A DNA stretch of 64,000 bases from Chitinophagaceae bacterium (GCA_016713085.1 JADJPV010000002.1:496001-560000); one strand, 5' to 3'. Numbered from the stretch's first letter, positions 42,591-50,939 are shown. Notes: generated by a model not told the origin, from the letters alone. Made by a program: numbers and translations.

Positions 42591-42943
42591 TTAATCCTTA
42601 GCAGAATATATCAGTGCAATAAGTCCAAAAACTACCAGAAATATCAGCGCAATGCTCCAGCTGAGAAAAACACCAATTGCAATAACAAACCCTAATCCCA
42701 ATAAAACCAGCAGCAACTTTAAGCCCAATCCTTTTCCTGAACTTTTCTTAAAGCGAAGCATAGATTTTAATTCCGTTTTAAAAAATTGCCACCGCATTTT
42801 TCGTTCAAGTCCACGCATTTGCTTTTTGCTGTACTGATGAACCGCTATTGCGGCTATTGGTAAAAGCAGTAATGCTGAGTAATCTGCGGGTGCTTCTTTT
42901 GTGTTGCTGTTGGTGTTATTTCAATGCTTGTACTGCTTACCAT
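42591..42943 (-). CDS. Small membrane protein (frameshifted)
   Basis: About 118 residues after repair. The T-run at 42897-42900 is one base short; adding one base connects the start codon at 42943 (MVSSTSIEITPTATQ) with KEAPADYSALLLLPIAAIAVHQ. Hydrophobic segments at about 25-36 and 80-112 (LKLLLVLLGLGFVIAIG and IALIFLVVFGLIALI) flank a basic, Arg/Lys-rich cytosolic stretch (YSKKQMRGLERKMRWQFFK). Family not recognised. Confidence 0.6.
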
Positions 42944-43171
42944 ATTTATTATTTTATGGAATAAATATCTCCCTAATTAATTTCCTGCACTATACCCTGT
43001 GGAGGGTATTTGAAAAAATGTAAACTTCTTCTCAGTAATCTCTTCCGGAAGGGACGCTGGGAAAATCAGTATTGCAAACCATTTTCTTTGGTTGTATATT
43101 AGAAAATCTTTTTTCCGTTTGAAACGCACCATACAAAAGATATCTGTTCATCTTCACATAAATAACCAACC

Positions 43172-44248
43172 ATGCCAAAATTCACAACAGTTGTGTTGCT
43201 GTTTTTCTGTGTAATCTGTCAACTAAATGTTACGGGTCAGTCAACTTACAATGATGAAATCAGGAAAGCATCCTCCGCATTTATTCAATCACTCAATCCA
43301 TTACAGAAAAGGTCGGCCTTACTTTCTTTTGATGATACAGCAAGAGTACACTGGAACAATCTGCCTGTTGGGTTAAGGGCAAGAGCAGGGATCAGCATTG
43401 GTGATATGACAGAGCCTCAACGTAAATTACTGCACCGCATTCTTTCTGTTTCATTAAGCTCACAGGGATACCTGAAAGCAACCGGTATTATGCATCTCGA
43501 TAACCTGCTCAACGTGTTTGTTGATACAGCTTATTACCGGAAAGATATTAATGATACACTGCGCCAGTTTTTAACTGATTTGAAATGGACACACCGCAAT
43601 TATTATCTTGCTTTTTTTGGTACACCTGCCGATAAAAACTGGGGATATAAAGTAGAAGGTCATCATCTTTCAGTGAATTACACATTCACTGATAACAAGC
43701 TTTCAGTAACTCCCTGGTTTATTGGTACTGATCCTGCAGAAATGTCCATTACACAATATGCAGGATGGCGTGTGTTGGGACAGGAAGAAGATTTGGGTCT
43801 TCAACTGATTCATGCTTACGCCTGTGCAGCAGAAAAAAGCAACCATGAACAAGGAAGTGCCGGGCGATATTATTACCGGTGCTGAAACAGGTAAACGCTT
43901 AATTGATTACTGGGGTATTAAAGGATCAGAACTAACGAAAGAGCAGAAAGCCGTGCTGCAATACATTATCCGTGAATATGTATTCAATATGGAATATGAA
44001 AAAGCCAGTGAGGAATATGCAAAAATTATAAAAGCAGGAATCGACAATATTTATTTTGATGGATCGGGCCTTATGATGAATACAAAGCCCATTATTTTGT
44101 GCTGAACGGTCCAACATTTTTAATTGAATTTGATAATGCCGGAGGTCCACGGGGAAAAGCGAATCATATTCATACCATCTGGCGTGAAAAAGGAAATGAG
44201 TTTGGTGAAGATGTACTGAAGAAACATTATCAGCAGGAAAAACATTAA
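43172..44248 (+). CDS. DUF3500 family exported protein (two frameshifts)
   Basis: Exported protein of about 358 residues. Signal peptide residues 1-21. Family features: SLNPLQKRSALLSFDD, RAGISIGDMTEPQRKL, LAFFGTPADKNWGYKVEGHHLSVNYT, PWFIGTDPAE and, after repair, a C-terminal HYFVLNGPTFLIEFDN with HIHTIWRE. One base is extra near 43815-43825 and one base is missing at 44069-44070. DUF3500 proteins are of unknown activity; the HHLSVNYT and HIHT motifs suggest metal binding. It ends 26 bases before the membrane protein at 44275, which may be co-transcribed. Confidence 0.82.
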
Positions 44249-44274
44249 CAGCAAAATTATAAATCGTTTTACGA

Positions 44275-44985
44275 ATGCAACGCTACAGGAGTTTATACAA
44301 ATGGATGTTGGTGCCAATGTTATTTATGCAGCTGGGTATTTTCAAAGATTACTGGGGCGATTTTTCTGAGAACGCATGGGCGGTTCATATTCATTACTGG
44401 ACGGGTACGATCTGGTACATCTATCTTATTCTGCAACCTTATCTGGCTACACATGGCAAACTACCCCAGCATCGTACCAATGGTATTATTGGAATGTTCA
44501 TTGCAGGGGCAGTTTGTTTAACTGCATTTAGTATGCTGCACAGGGATATCGCAACAACAGAGAAAGCAATAGCAAACCCCCAACAGTTTGGTCCATTTCA
44601 ACCCTGGTTCTTTTTTGGTGTAGCGGCTGTAGAAATAGTCATGATGACAGCCTTTGGGTATGCGGTTATTAAAAGTATTATTCACAGGAAAAATTTAGAA
44701 CAGCATGCATGGTGGCTCATCACCACGGTATTTCTGATCATGATGCCGGCTCTTGGCAGGGGAATACAAAATGTCTATGTTGGTATGAATATAAAACAGT
44801 GGCCCAATATTGATATTATGATTCCTATTTACCCTACACAGGCACTTATTATTGGTATGCTTGTTATTGCTGCATGGAAATATGGTAAACTGAAACATCC
44901 CGCCACTTACCTGGCAGTTGCTGTAAACCTGTTCATCTTTTATTGGAACCGTTGGGAAAATCAGAAGCAGTGCAGCAGTTTTTAA
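44275..44985 (+). CDS. Multi-pass membrane protein with conserved His (paralogue of the gene at 36688)
   Basis: 236 residues with about seven hydrophobic segments. Conserved landmarks shared with the 36688 protein: HIHYWTGTIWYIYLILQPYL with QHRTNG, then HRKNLEQHAWWLITTVFLIMMPALGRG. It follows the DUF3500 gene by 26 bases. Family name not known to me. Possible haem or metal binding by the paired His is an inference. Confidence 0.7.
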   Translation: MQRYRSLYKWMLVPMLFMQLGIFKDYWGDFSENAWAVHIHYWTGTIWYIYLILQPYLATHGKLPQHRTNGIIGMFIAGAVCLTAFSMLHRDIATTEKAIANPQQFGPFQPWFFFGVAAVEIVMMTAFGYAVIKSIIHRKNLEQHAWWLITTVFLIMMPALGRGIQNVYVGMNIKQWPNIDIMIPIYPTQALIIGMLVIAAWKYGKLKHPATYLAVAVNLFIFYWNRWENQKQCSSF

Positions 44986-45028
44986 AAGCAATCATCAAAG
45001 GGTGATTTTTGTAGGTTCTGATGCTGTT

Positions 45029-45046
45029 GTTGGCGTCTCTGCCAAC
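45029..45046. repeat. GTTGGC palindrome upstream of the IS110 element
   Basis: GTTGGC and GCCAAC separated by GTCTCT. The motif resembles the palindrome at 52593 (GTTGGTC/GACCAAC). A related GTTGGCG stands at 45068. Confidence 0.6.
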
Positions 45047-45140
45047 TAACTATTTTCTTTCCTGCATGTTGGCGGGGACCTTTAGATTTGCTTCTTTGAA
45101 ATAAAAGAGAAGAAAAATACAAATAAATTTGAGAAGAAGA

Positions 45141-45246
45141 GAGGTGCACTAAGAGCGGGGACTGGAAGTCACGTTCCATTTGGCGTAATAGACCTCCCTT
45201 CTTTTCTGTTACCTGTACCAATTAGAATTTTAGTCATGAAGGACTA
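45141..45246 (+). ncRNA. Candidate bridge RNA of the IS110 element
   Basis: Non-coding leader of the transposase with nested hairpins: outer stem GAGGT (45141-45145) with ACCTC (45192-45196), inner stem TGGAA/TTCCA around GTCACG (45163-45178), and a separate hairpin TAGTC/GACTA around ATGAAG (45231-45246). IS110 elements are known to encode a bridge RNA in this position with target- and donor-binding loops. The loop assignments are not made here; RNA ends are guesses. Confidence 0.5.
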
Positions 45247-45298
45247 TTAAAGGTCTTAGTACAAGGGTAACACTTTTTATTTTTCTAAAATTAAAGTT

Positions 45299-46288
45299 AT
45301 GAAAATTACAAACATCATGGGTGTAGATGTATCCAAGCATACCTTGGATTGTCACCTGTTTGTTCAGCAACAGAGCCTGTCATCTGTAAGTAATGACAGT
45401 AAAGGGTTTAAGTCAATTAGCCGATGGCTGCACAAAGAACTGAAGAATACGGAAGGCTTACTGGTAGTAATGGAATACACAGGTATTTACACCTATGGTA
45501 TTGAACGCTATTTAGAACAGCAGCAGATAAAGTTTGTAAAACGACCTGCATTGGATATAAAACGTTCTTTAGGAATGGTGAGGGGCAAAAGTGATAAAGT
45601 TGATGCCCGATTTATCAGTAAGTATGGCTGGATGAGGAGAGAAGAATTGCAACCAATGACTCCATTAAGTGATGCTCAGCTTGAGTTACAGCAGATCATG
45701 AATCACCGTGACAAACTCGTAACAGACAAGGCATCGTATCAATGTAAGCTACATGAGCTTGTGTCACAAATGGGGGAAAAAGTAAATGAAAAAATGGTTG
45801 CCTCTATGAAGTATGTAATAGAAGTTTTGACACAAGAGGTTAAAGAAGCAGAAACTGCTATTAAAGAGGCGATGTGTTTGGATCAATCATTACAAACCAA
45901 CTATGAGTTAGCCAGCAGCGTAACAGGTATTGGTTTTGCTACAGCAGTTCACCTGCTGATAGCAACAGAAAATTTTACACGGTTCAGTGATGTAAGGAAA
46001 CTCATTTGCTATTGTGGTGTTGCACCTTTTGAACATAGTTCAGGAATAAGTATCAGAGGTAAAACAAGAGTTAGTCACCTGGCAAATAAAAAATTAAAAT
46101 CATTATTAACCATGGCTGCGCTAAGTGCTATACAGCACGACCCGGAACTAAAAGCAAAGTATGACCAAAAGGTCAAAGAGGGAAAGCCTAAAATGAGTGT
46201 ACTCAATATCATCAGGGCCAAACTGATTGAAAGAGTCTACGCTGTTATTAAAAAACAAAAAGTGTATGAAGTAAAATTAGCTGCATAA
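45299..46288 (+). CDS. IS110 family transposase (DEDD recombinase)
   Basis: RNA-guided recombinase of 329 residues, intact. The N-terminal RuvC-like DEDD domain has Asp10 (GVDVSKHT), Glu59 (VVMEYTGIY), Asp99 and Asp102 (GKSDKVDARF). A coiled-coil region follows (about 130-195). The C-terminal Transposase_20 domain has SVTGIGFATA and EHSSGISIRGK, holding the presumed catalytic Ser at 247 or 248. No frameshift, unlike many neighbours, so the element may be active. Confidence 0.93.
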   Translation: MKITNIMGVDVSKHTLDCHLFVQQQSLSSVSNDSKGFKSISRWLHKELKNTEGLLVVMEYTGIYTYGIERYLEQQQIKFVKRPALDIKRSLGMVRGKSDKVDARFISKYGWMRREELQPMTPLSDAQLELQQIMNHRDKLVTDKASYQCKLHELVSQMGEKVNEKMVASMKYVIEVLTQEVKEAETAIKEAMCLDQSLQTNYELASSVTGIGFATAVHLLIATENFTRFSDVRKLICYCGVAPFEHSSGISIRGKTRVSHLANKKLKSLLTMAALSAIQHDPELKAKYDQKVKEGKPKMSVLNIIRAKLIERVYAVIKKQKVYEVKLAA

Positions 46289-46348
46289 TATTATTTGGTA
46301 ATATCTTAGAATACGCCAACATGAGCAGAGTTTTATGCAGCTGAGTTT

Positions 46349-47383
46349 TTACTGTGCAAGAAATTCCCTGATTGTTTTCAAGTACAGTTCCGGCTGTTCA
46401 ACAGATATTGCATGTCCTGCATTTGGAATAACAGCCAGTTTATGATTGGAGAAAAGCTCCAGGTATTCATTGGTAAATCCCCATTGCTGGTTATCATACT
46501 GCGCTTTCATCACTAAAACAGGAATAGCTGAATGCTGCAGTTTGGGTCTTGGATCATTTACAGTGAGTAAATTTTTAAAGGTCATGATGGCCGCATAAAA
46601 ACCACCTCCTGGTGAAGGCGGTGCAATCTTAGACGTATCACGAACTGTTGATTTATTCAGTTCATATTCCAGCAGGGTTTCAAATTCATCTGCTTCCACA
46701 TCGCCTGCAATCTTCCATCCAAAATGAGTTGCGAAATAAGCCATTGCTTTTGTGCGGATATTATTTGCTTTTTTATTTCCCTGTGCATTGGTAAAAACAG
46801 GTGCCTGTAAATGCAGACTGTCGGGCGCTTTTACTGACAGTACTTCTTTATGAAAAGGATAGATGGGGCCGGGGCAGGTGAAAATGATTCTGTCGATCAT
46901 GCATTGATTTTCTGCAGCAAACAATACCGCTAAAATTGCACCCCACGAATGACCAACTAAAATCACTTTCTCTGCGCCAATTTTATGGATGATCTCTTCC
47001 AGATCTTTTCGATGCCTGTCAGGTGTGTACTCAGCAATATTTTTCAGTCTTGCCGACTGACCGCTTCCCACCTGGTCGTACAGGTACACATCATAACCAT
47101 CATCAGAAAGTTTTGATCGTAACTGAATAGCATCATCTGTAACAGCACCACCGGGGCCACCATTTAAAAAAATAAGCGGATAGGGTTTCCGTTCGCCTTT
47201 GCCTTTGAAGTATGTATAACCAATTCGTGAACCTGTTGACAAATTCCAGAACGCTGTACCTGCTCTTGCCTGCAGTTTAGGTGTATCATATGTTCGTGGA
47301 AGAAATACAAACAACAGGAAGATGACGGACACAATGAGTAATAAGTAAGCAGCTGTTTTACGTACTGTTCGGTTCATGGACAT
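46349..47383 (-). CDS. Alpha/beta hydrolase, S33 proline iminopeptidase-like, membrane-anchored
   Basis: 344 residues with an N-terminal membrane anchor (TAAYLLLIVSVIFLLFVFL). Oxyanion motif FLNGGPGGAV (HGGPG type), nucleophile elbow LVGHSWGAILA, Asp in MKAQYDN, and the catalytic His in NAGHAISVEQP. Proline iminopeptidase or peptide/ester hydrolase; substrate undetermined. It lies convergent to the IS110 element. Confidence 0.87.
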   Translation of the reverse strand: MSMNRTVRKTAAYLLLIVSVIFLLFVFLPRTYDTPKLQARAGTAFWNLSTGSRIGYTYFKGKGERKPYPLIFLNGGPGGAVTDDAIQLRSKLSDDGYDVYLYDQVGSGQSARLKNIAEYTPDRHRKDLEEIIHKIGAEKVILVGHSWGAILAVLFAAENQCMIDRIIFTCPGPIYPFHKEVLSVKAPDSLHLQAPVFTNAQGNKKANNIRTKAMAYFATHFGWKIAGDVEADEFETLLEYELNKSTVRDTSKIAPPSPGGGFYAAIMTFKNLLTVNDPRPKLQHSAIPVLVMKAQYDNQQWGFTNEYLELFSNHKLAVIPNAGHAISVEQPELYLKTIREFLAQ

Positions 47384-47483
47384 TAAAACGTTTATCGGGC
47401 TGCGGTAGTATGCGTGTTGTACAGGGATCTGTTTTGTAATTATAAAAGTTGCTCAAACATTTAATCAAGTAACGCATTGGAAT

Positions 47484-47499
47484 CAGGTCGGGAGACCTG
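47484..47499. repeat. Palindrome at the left edge of the AT-rich cassette
   Basis: CAGGTC/GACCTG with loop GGGA, 14 bases past the stop of the nucleotidyltransferase-like gene. No T-tract, so a terminator role is doubtful. Confidence 0.55.
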
Positions 47500-47512
47500 C
47501 TCCAGTTGGGGT

Positions 47513-48211
47513 TTAAACATTTGAAACTTTAGTTAAAACTCTTTCTGTGTTAAGTTTAAGCTGATAGCCAAATGACCTCCAATTTTTATAAACTCTTGTT
47601 GATGCCTTGCTAATATTTATGTTATGAATTTTCCCTAGCTTTTCCTGAATTAAGTATAAACTTTGATTTATTTTTTGTGTTATAACAAACTGACTATGAG
47701 ACGGAATTTTGTATGTATCAATAAAACCTCTATTTAAAGTGGTAGAACAATTTTCTAAATTTTGTGGCCAAAAAATCTCTTGGTTTTTATTCTGAGGAAG
47801 TAATGTCTTATTATTATACTGTTCTGCCCAAGAATAAAACTCTTTTTGTAGATCAAGAAATAATTGTTCATTAATTATTGAAAAATCTAAATCGCTTTTA
47901 GGAGTAAATGGGTTGCCATAATTGGGGGGAGGGCTTATAGAAAACCCAGTTTTACCACTTCCAATAAGTTTAATATCTGTTGGGTTTATACTTAAACTGT
48001 CAGCTAAATATTGAGCTATTTGTTCAAACAACAATGGTTTTAGCTTAAAGGCAAAAGGAACATTATTAATTAACGAATGGCGTAAAAATGAATCTCGTTC
48101 ATTGTCATAAATGCTATTATAGTTGTTTAAAAAATCTTGTGGGGTAGAAAAAATATCCTTCAAGTTGAAAGCTGTATCTGACAACATTATATAATCTCTA
48201 ATATTCGCCAT
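47513..48211 (-). CDS. Nucleotidyltransferase-fold protein, accessory cassette gene 4
   Basis: 232 residues, soluble. Residues 82-110 hold the polymerase-beta-like nucleotidyltransferase signature: IGSGKTGFSISP, then SDLDFSII with two acidic residues (Asp107 and Asp109). A third carboxylate may be Asp165 in RGFIDTYKIP. The C-terminal helical part has ISKASTRVYKNWRSFGYQL. The G-S plus DxD layout resembles CD-NTases and other defence-linked nucleotidyltransferases, but the family is not recognised. The gene starts 6 bases after the GT51-like gene, so they are co-transcribed. DNA is visibly richer in A/T than the surroundings. Confidence 0.65.
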   Translation of the reverse strand: MANIRDYIMLSDTAFNLKDIFSTPQDFLNNYNSIYDNERDSFLRHSLINNVPFAFKLKPLLFEQIAQYLADSLSINPTDIKLIGSGKTGFSISPPPNYGNPFTPKSDLDFSIINEQLFLDLQKEFYSWAEQYNNKTLLPQNKNQEIFWPQNLENCSTTLNRGFIDTYKIPSHSQFVITQKINQSLYLIQEKLGKIHNINISKASTRVYKNWRSFGYQLKLNTERVLTKVSNV

Positions 48212-48217
48212 ATATTT

Positions 48218-48817
48218 TTAGTATTTTTCTGGTTCGATGTTTTTGTAAAGTGTTAATAAATGGTTCTTACGAACAAGAATTTGTTCTGTTCTCTTTGGCG
48301 AAATAATTCTTGGTTCAGGGTACTTTATTCTTGCAACAATTTCAGCAGCATTTTCTACGGACAAATCTTCGGAAGCAGGTATTTTAAGCTTCTTTAATGC
48401 AGCTTTTAATCCAATCATATTTGTGCCATAATAAGCGATCTGTAGATATGCTGAAGGAATTGATTTTCTAGGAATAATATATCTCAATGTAGTTGCTAAT
48501 AAGATTTCTTTAATTTTCCTTTTAAAAGTTCTTTCAAAATTGTTTGTTAATACTCTTACTAATTGTTGCTCAATTGTGCTCGCTCCTTCTTTTTTTTTAT
48601 AAAGTAGCCTGTTTTTTATAGCTCTAATAATAGCAATAATATCAAATCCCATGTGATAGCGGAATCTATGATCTTCACCTGAAATCAAAATGTTTTTCAA
48701 TAGGTCATTTTTGTCAGAAATGGAAGGTGTTGAGATGAGTTCAAGTAATTTGTTTTTGAGCAAACAATATTCTTGTGGGTAAAAAAGCTTTGCAGATATG
48801 GGTAAAGGGTTTAACAT
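48218..48817 (-). CDS. Stand-alone soluble GT51 transglycosylase-domain protein, accessory cassette gene 3
   Basis: 199 residues comprising only a glycosyltransferase-51 (peptidoglycan polymerase) fold. Motifs: ISGEDHRFRYHMGFD with the catalytic Glu48 and His55, EGASTIEQQLVR (78-88), ERTFKRKIKEILLA (95-108), and AYLQIAYYGTNMIGLKAAL followed by ENAAEIVARIKYPE. There is no N-terminal membrane helix and no transpeptidase domain, unlike PBP1 or MtgA enzymes. The following gene encodes a nucleotidyltransferase-like protein 6 bases away. It is therefore unlikely to be a housekeeping cell-wall polymerase; role unknown. Confidence 0.75.
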   Translation of the reverse strand: MLNPLPISAKLFYPQEYCLLKNKLLELISTPSISDKNDLLKNILISGEDHRFRYHMGFDIIAIIRAIKNRLLYKKKEGASTIEQQLVRVLTNNFERTFKRKIKEILLATTLRYIIPRKSIPSAYLQIAYYGTNMIGLKAALKKLKIPASEDLSVENAAEIVARIKYPEPRIISPKRTEQILVRKNHLLTLYKNIEPEKY

Positions 48818-48910
48818 TCTGTTTTTATTTCTATTTAATTAGAAATTTATTATAGCTATAAAGTAATTTTCATCTGCAGATTATTTACTGTCAAAAAATA
48901 ACTTTTATAG

Positions 48911-49414
48911 TTATTGAAATTCCATGAATATTATTTTAAACAAAACCAATAACGATCTAATAAGTGTTAATAAAATTATTGCAACCCCGAATACAATTAA
49001 AAGAATATAAAAGAAGTCAGTATGTTGGAATATTGGCATCCATAAAATGTAAATTGCAATAAGTCCAAAGACTAACTCAATGATTGCGTCTCTAAAAACA
49101 GTAACTATATTTTTGTAATTAGCACTTGTTAAAAGTAATTCTGTGCTGTTTTGAGCATCCTCAAGGTTTCTTATTTTAATATTTGATTTGACAGTTACAA
49201 TAATAGTTAGTGACGCAAGGATGAATCCAGCTAATGCAACAATTGATGAAGTAATATTTGAAATAAAACTGTCGATTTTTGTTTTGTCTTCAAGTGCTGG
49301 AATTTCAAGTCTAAACTTAAATAACATTAAAATCATACCTGATATGAGTAATGTATCCACAATAAAAGGGTGATTGAAATAAAAATCTAATAGTTTAATC
49401 TTTATCTTTTTCAT
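48911..49414 (-). CDS. Four-helix membrane protein, accessory cassette gene 2
   Basis: 167 residues with four hydrophobic helices at about 15-34, 54-75, 108-128 and 132-164, with a charged loop (IRNLEDAQNSTELLL) between the second and third. No catalytic motif. It overlaps the upstream gene by 4 bases (ATGA), a tight pair. Small multi-helix proteins next to soluble sensors are common effectors in defence modules, but that is an inference. Family not recognised. Confidence 0.65.
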   Translation of the reverse strand: MKKIKIKLLDFYFNHPFIVDTLLISGMILMLFKFRLEIPALEDKTKIDSFISNITSSIVALAGFILASLTIIVTVKSNIKIRNLEDAQNSTELLLTSANYKNIVTVFRDAIIELVFGLIAIYILWMPIFQHTDFFYILLIVFGVAIILLTLIRSLLVLFKIIFMEFQ

Positions 49415-50387
49415 AATATTCTATTTCGACTCCAGGAGTCGTTCATTTTTGCGAACATATCTACAGATACAATTGTTCTAGATTTTTCTCTCCTTTCTAC
49501 ATTAACTTCATCTTTTGCTTTATCAATTAGGAGGTCAAATGCATTAAGTCTGTCATTGTAATCTGAATCTTCTGCCAGAACTTCAAGTTTTTCATAGCCC
49601 TCAATAATTTGTTTGTTCTTTTGAAGACTTGCAATAAATTTCGAAACGATGTTCTTAGATTTAACAGCAGAGTTCGATGTTGGTCTAAATCTTGCGTTGT
49701 CAATGTTGTATTTAATGTCCATTGTAATGTAGTCATCTGTAAATGCTTGTTGAGCAGCTTCAAATGCTGAAAAATTCCTGCGTCAACATCTTGAAGCACT
49801 CTTAAATTGTCTTTATGAAGTTTGATAGTTATTTTGGAAACTTCACCTATTCTTTGTTTTGTCTTTTTTAATGAATCTCTAACAATAGCTGCATGTTTAA
49901 TTTCGGTTGTTATTCCAAAATTCCCGCCAAGTATTGCCAAATAATATTCTAATTCTGATATTTTAGCACCGAATTGATTAAATTCCAAGGCCAACTTAAG
50001 TTTGTTGCTAGTGCTTTCATTCTTTTGTTGTATTACAAAGTGTGTCGTTTCGACAATACCCTCTTCGTCTTTGGCATTAATATCTCTTGTCAGATCAGTT
50101 TCTGTGTTTAAAAGCTCTGGGGAAAAATCTTTTCTAACACTTAACAACTTCCCTTGGATAACCATTTTATTTGGTTGTGGAGTAATAGTTAAGTCATTTA
50201 TAAATAAGATTTTCTCTCCGACTTGTTGATATCTTCTTGGATCTTTATCTGCAACTATTCTTTTAATTTGACTTAGTAAGGCTTGGAAATTTGTCAAATA
50301 TTTCTTCTTATCAAGTGTGAAATCAGGGTTGAACTTAACAAGTAAGTCATAAAAATGGATGGTTCGTTTAATTTTTTGTAGTGCCAT
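49411..50387 (-). CDS. Helical/coiled-coil-like protein, accessory cassette gene 1 (frameshifted)
   Basis: About 325 residues after repair; not recognised. The five-A run at 49770-49774 is one base short; adding one base continues DVDAGIFSAFEAAQQAF and then IKYNIDNARFRPTS in one frame. The N-terminal half is beta-rich with HFVIQQKNE and KLALEFNQFGAKISELEYYL; the C-terminal half is helical and charged, with FIASLQKNKQIIEGYEKL. It heads the cassette and is translationally coupled to the four-helix membrane protein. Possibly a sensor for that membrane partner. Confidence 0.6.
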
Positions 50388-50409
50388 AGATTAGTGTTTT
50401 TGGGTTTCA

Positions 50410-50440
50410 CAAAATAATTTATTAATTAAAGAGTAACAAT
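50410..50440 (-). promoter_or_regulatory. Candidate promoter of the AT-rich cassette
   Basis: On the minus strand, TTG (50437-50439) is followed after 20 bases by TATTTTG (50410-50416), close to the Bacteroidota TTTG-N19-20-TAnnTTTG pattern and 23 bases before the ATG at 50387. Confidence 0.4.
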
Positions 50441-50535
50441 TAATTCAGTTGTTTTTTTGCACTTTCCTTATTTTAAGTCAACTTTCATCAACGCAACGTC
50501 CTTTGCTCCTCACAAGCCAACGCTAAAGAGACAGT

Positions 50536-50556
50536 TGCTGAGAAAGGTCCTCAGCA
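50536..50556. repeat. Palindrome at the right edge of the AT-rich cassette
   Basis: TGCTGAG/CTCAGCA with a 7-base loop. The nearby 50600-50625 stretch (CCTGCCCCACTTTGGCGGG) is similar in style to the other GC-rich repeats. Confidence 0.55.
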
Positions 50557-50639
50557 GTTGTATTCAATCTGCTTCAGCCTATAAATCCTATAAATGATAC
50601 CTGCCCCACTTTGGCGGGTGGGTAAACAATTTCTTAGCT

Positions 50640-50939
50640 TTGAAAAAAGCATCCATGCAATTCGAAACATTTCTGCAAAGTATTTCTTCAGCAACAGCAC
50701 CTGCAAACAGCAGTGTATATCTCCGTGCTATGTGGCATGATGCAAAAAATGAATGGGGGAAAGCACATGCATTGGTTGACAGCTTACAAGATGCAACTGC
50801 CTGCTGGGTGCATGCTTATTTACACCGCAAAGAAGGTGATCTTGGTAATGCTGATTACTGGTACAGCAGGGCAGGGAAAACAAGACCTTCTGTTTCTTTA
50901 CAGGAGGAATGGGAAATGATTGTGAGGGCACTGCTTTAA
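50640..50939 (+). CDS. Small hypothetical protein, TPR-like
   Basis: 99 residues (possible internal start at 50655, MQFETFLQ). The W/A/Y pattern VYLRAMWHDAKNEWGKAHALV, then HRKEGDLGNADYWYSRAGK, looks like two TPR-like helical pairs. Family not recognised. Clean frame and neighbour-like codon use support a real gene. Monocistronic. Confidence 0.6.
   Translation: MKKASMQFETFLQSISSATAPANSSVYLRAMWHDAKNEWGKAHALVDSLQDATACWVHAYLHRKEGDLGNADYWYSRAGKTRPSVSLQEEWEMIVRALL

Larger units (their letters stand above)
45066..46322 (+). mobile_element. IS110-family insertion sequence (ends approximate)
   Basis: One transposase gene with a roughly 230-base structured leader and a very short right flank. Ends are not proven: ATGTTGGCG at 45066-45074 has its exact complement at 46314-46322, which I use as working limits. 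Leader before the gene and almost no 3' non-coding DNA fits the IS110 rather than the IS1111 subgroup. Confidence 0.6.

Noticed and set aside
48218..48817. GT51 gene as a decayed remnant of a PBP1
   Set aside because: The frame is intact, ends cleanly after the domain, and no transpeptidase or anchor remnants flank it.
45000..50640. Prophage or integrative element
   Set aside because: No integrase, capsid, tail, terminase or direct-repeat attachment pair was found; only an IS110 and small genes.
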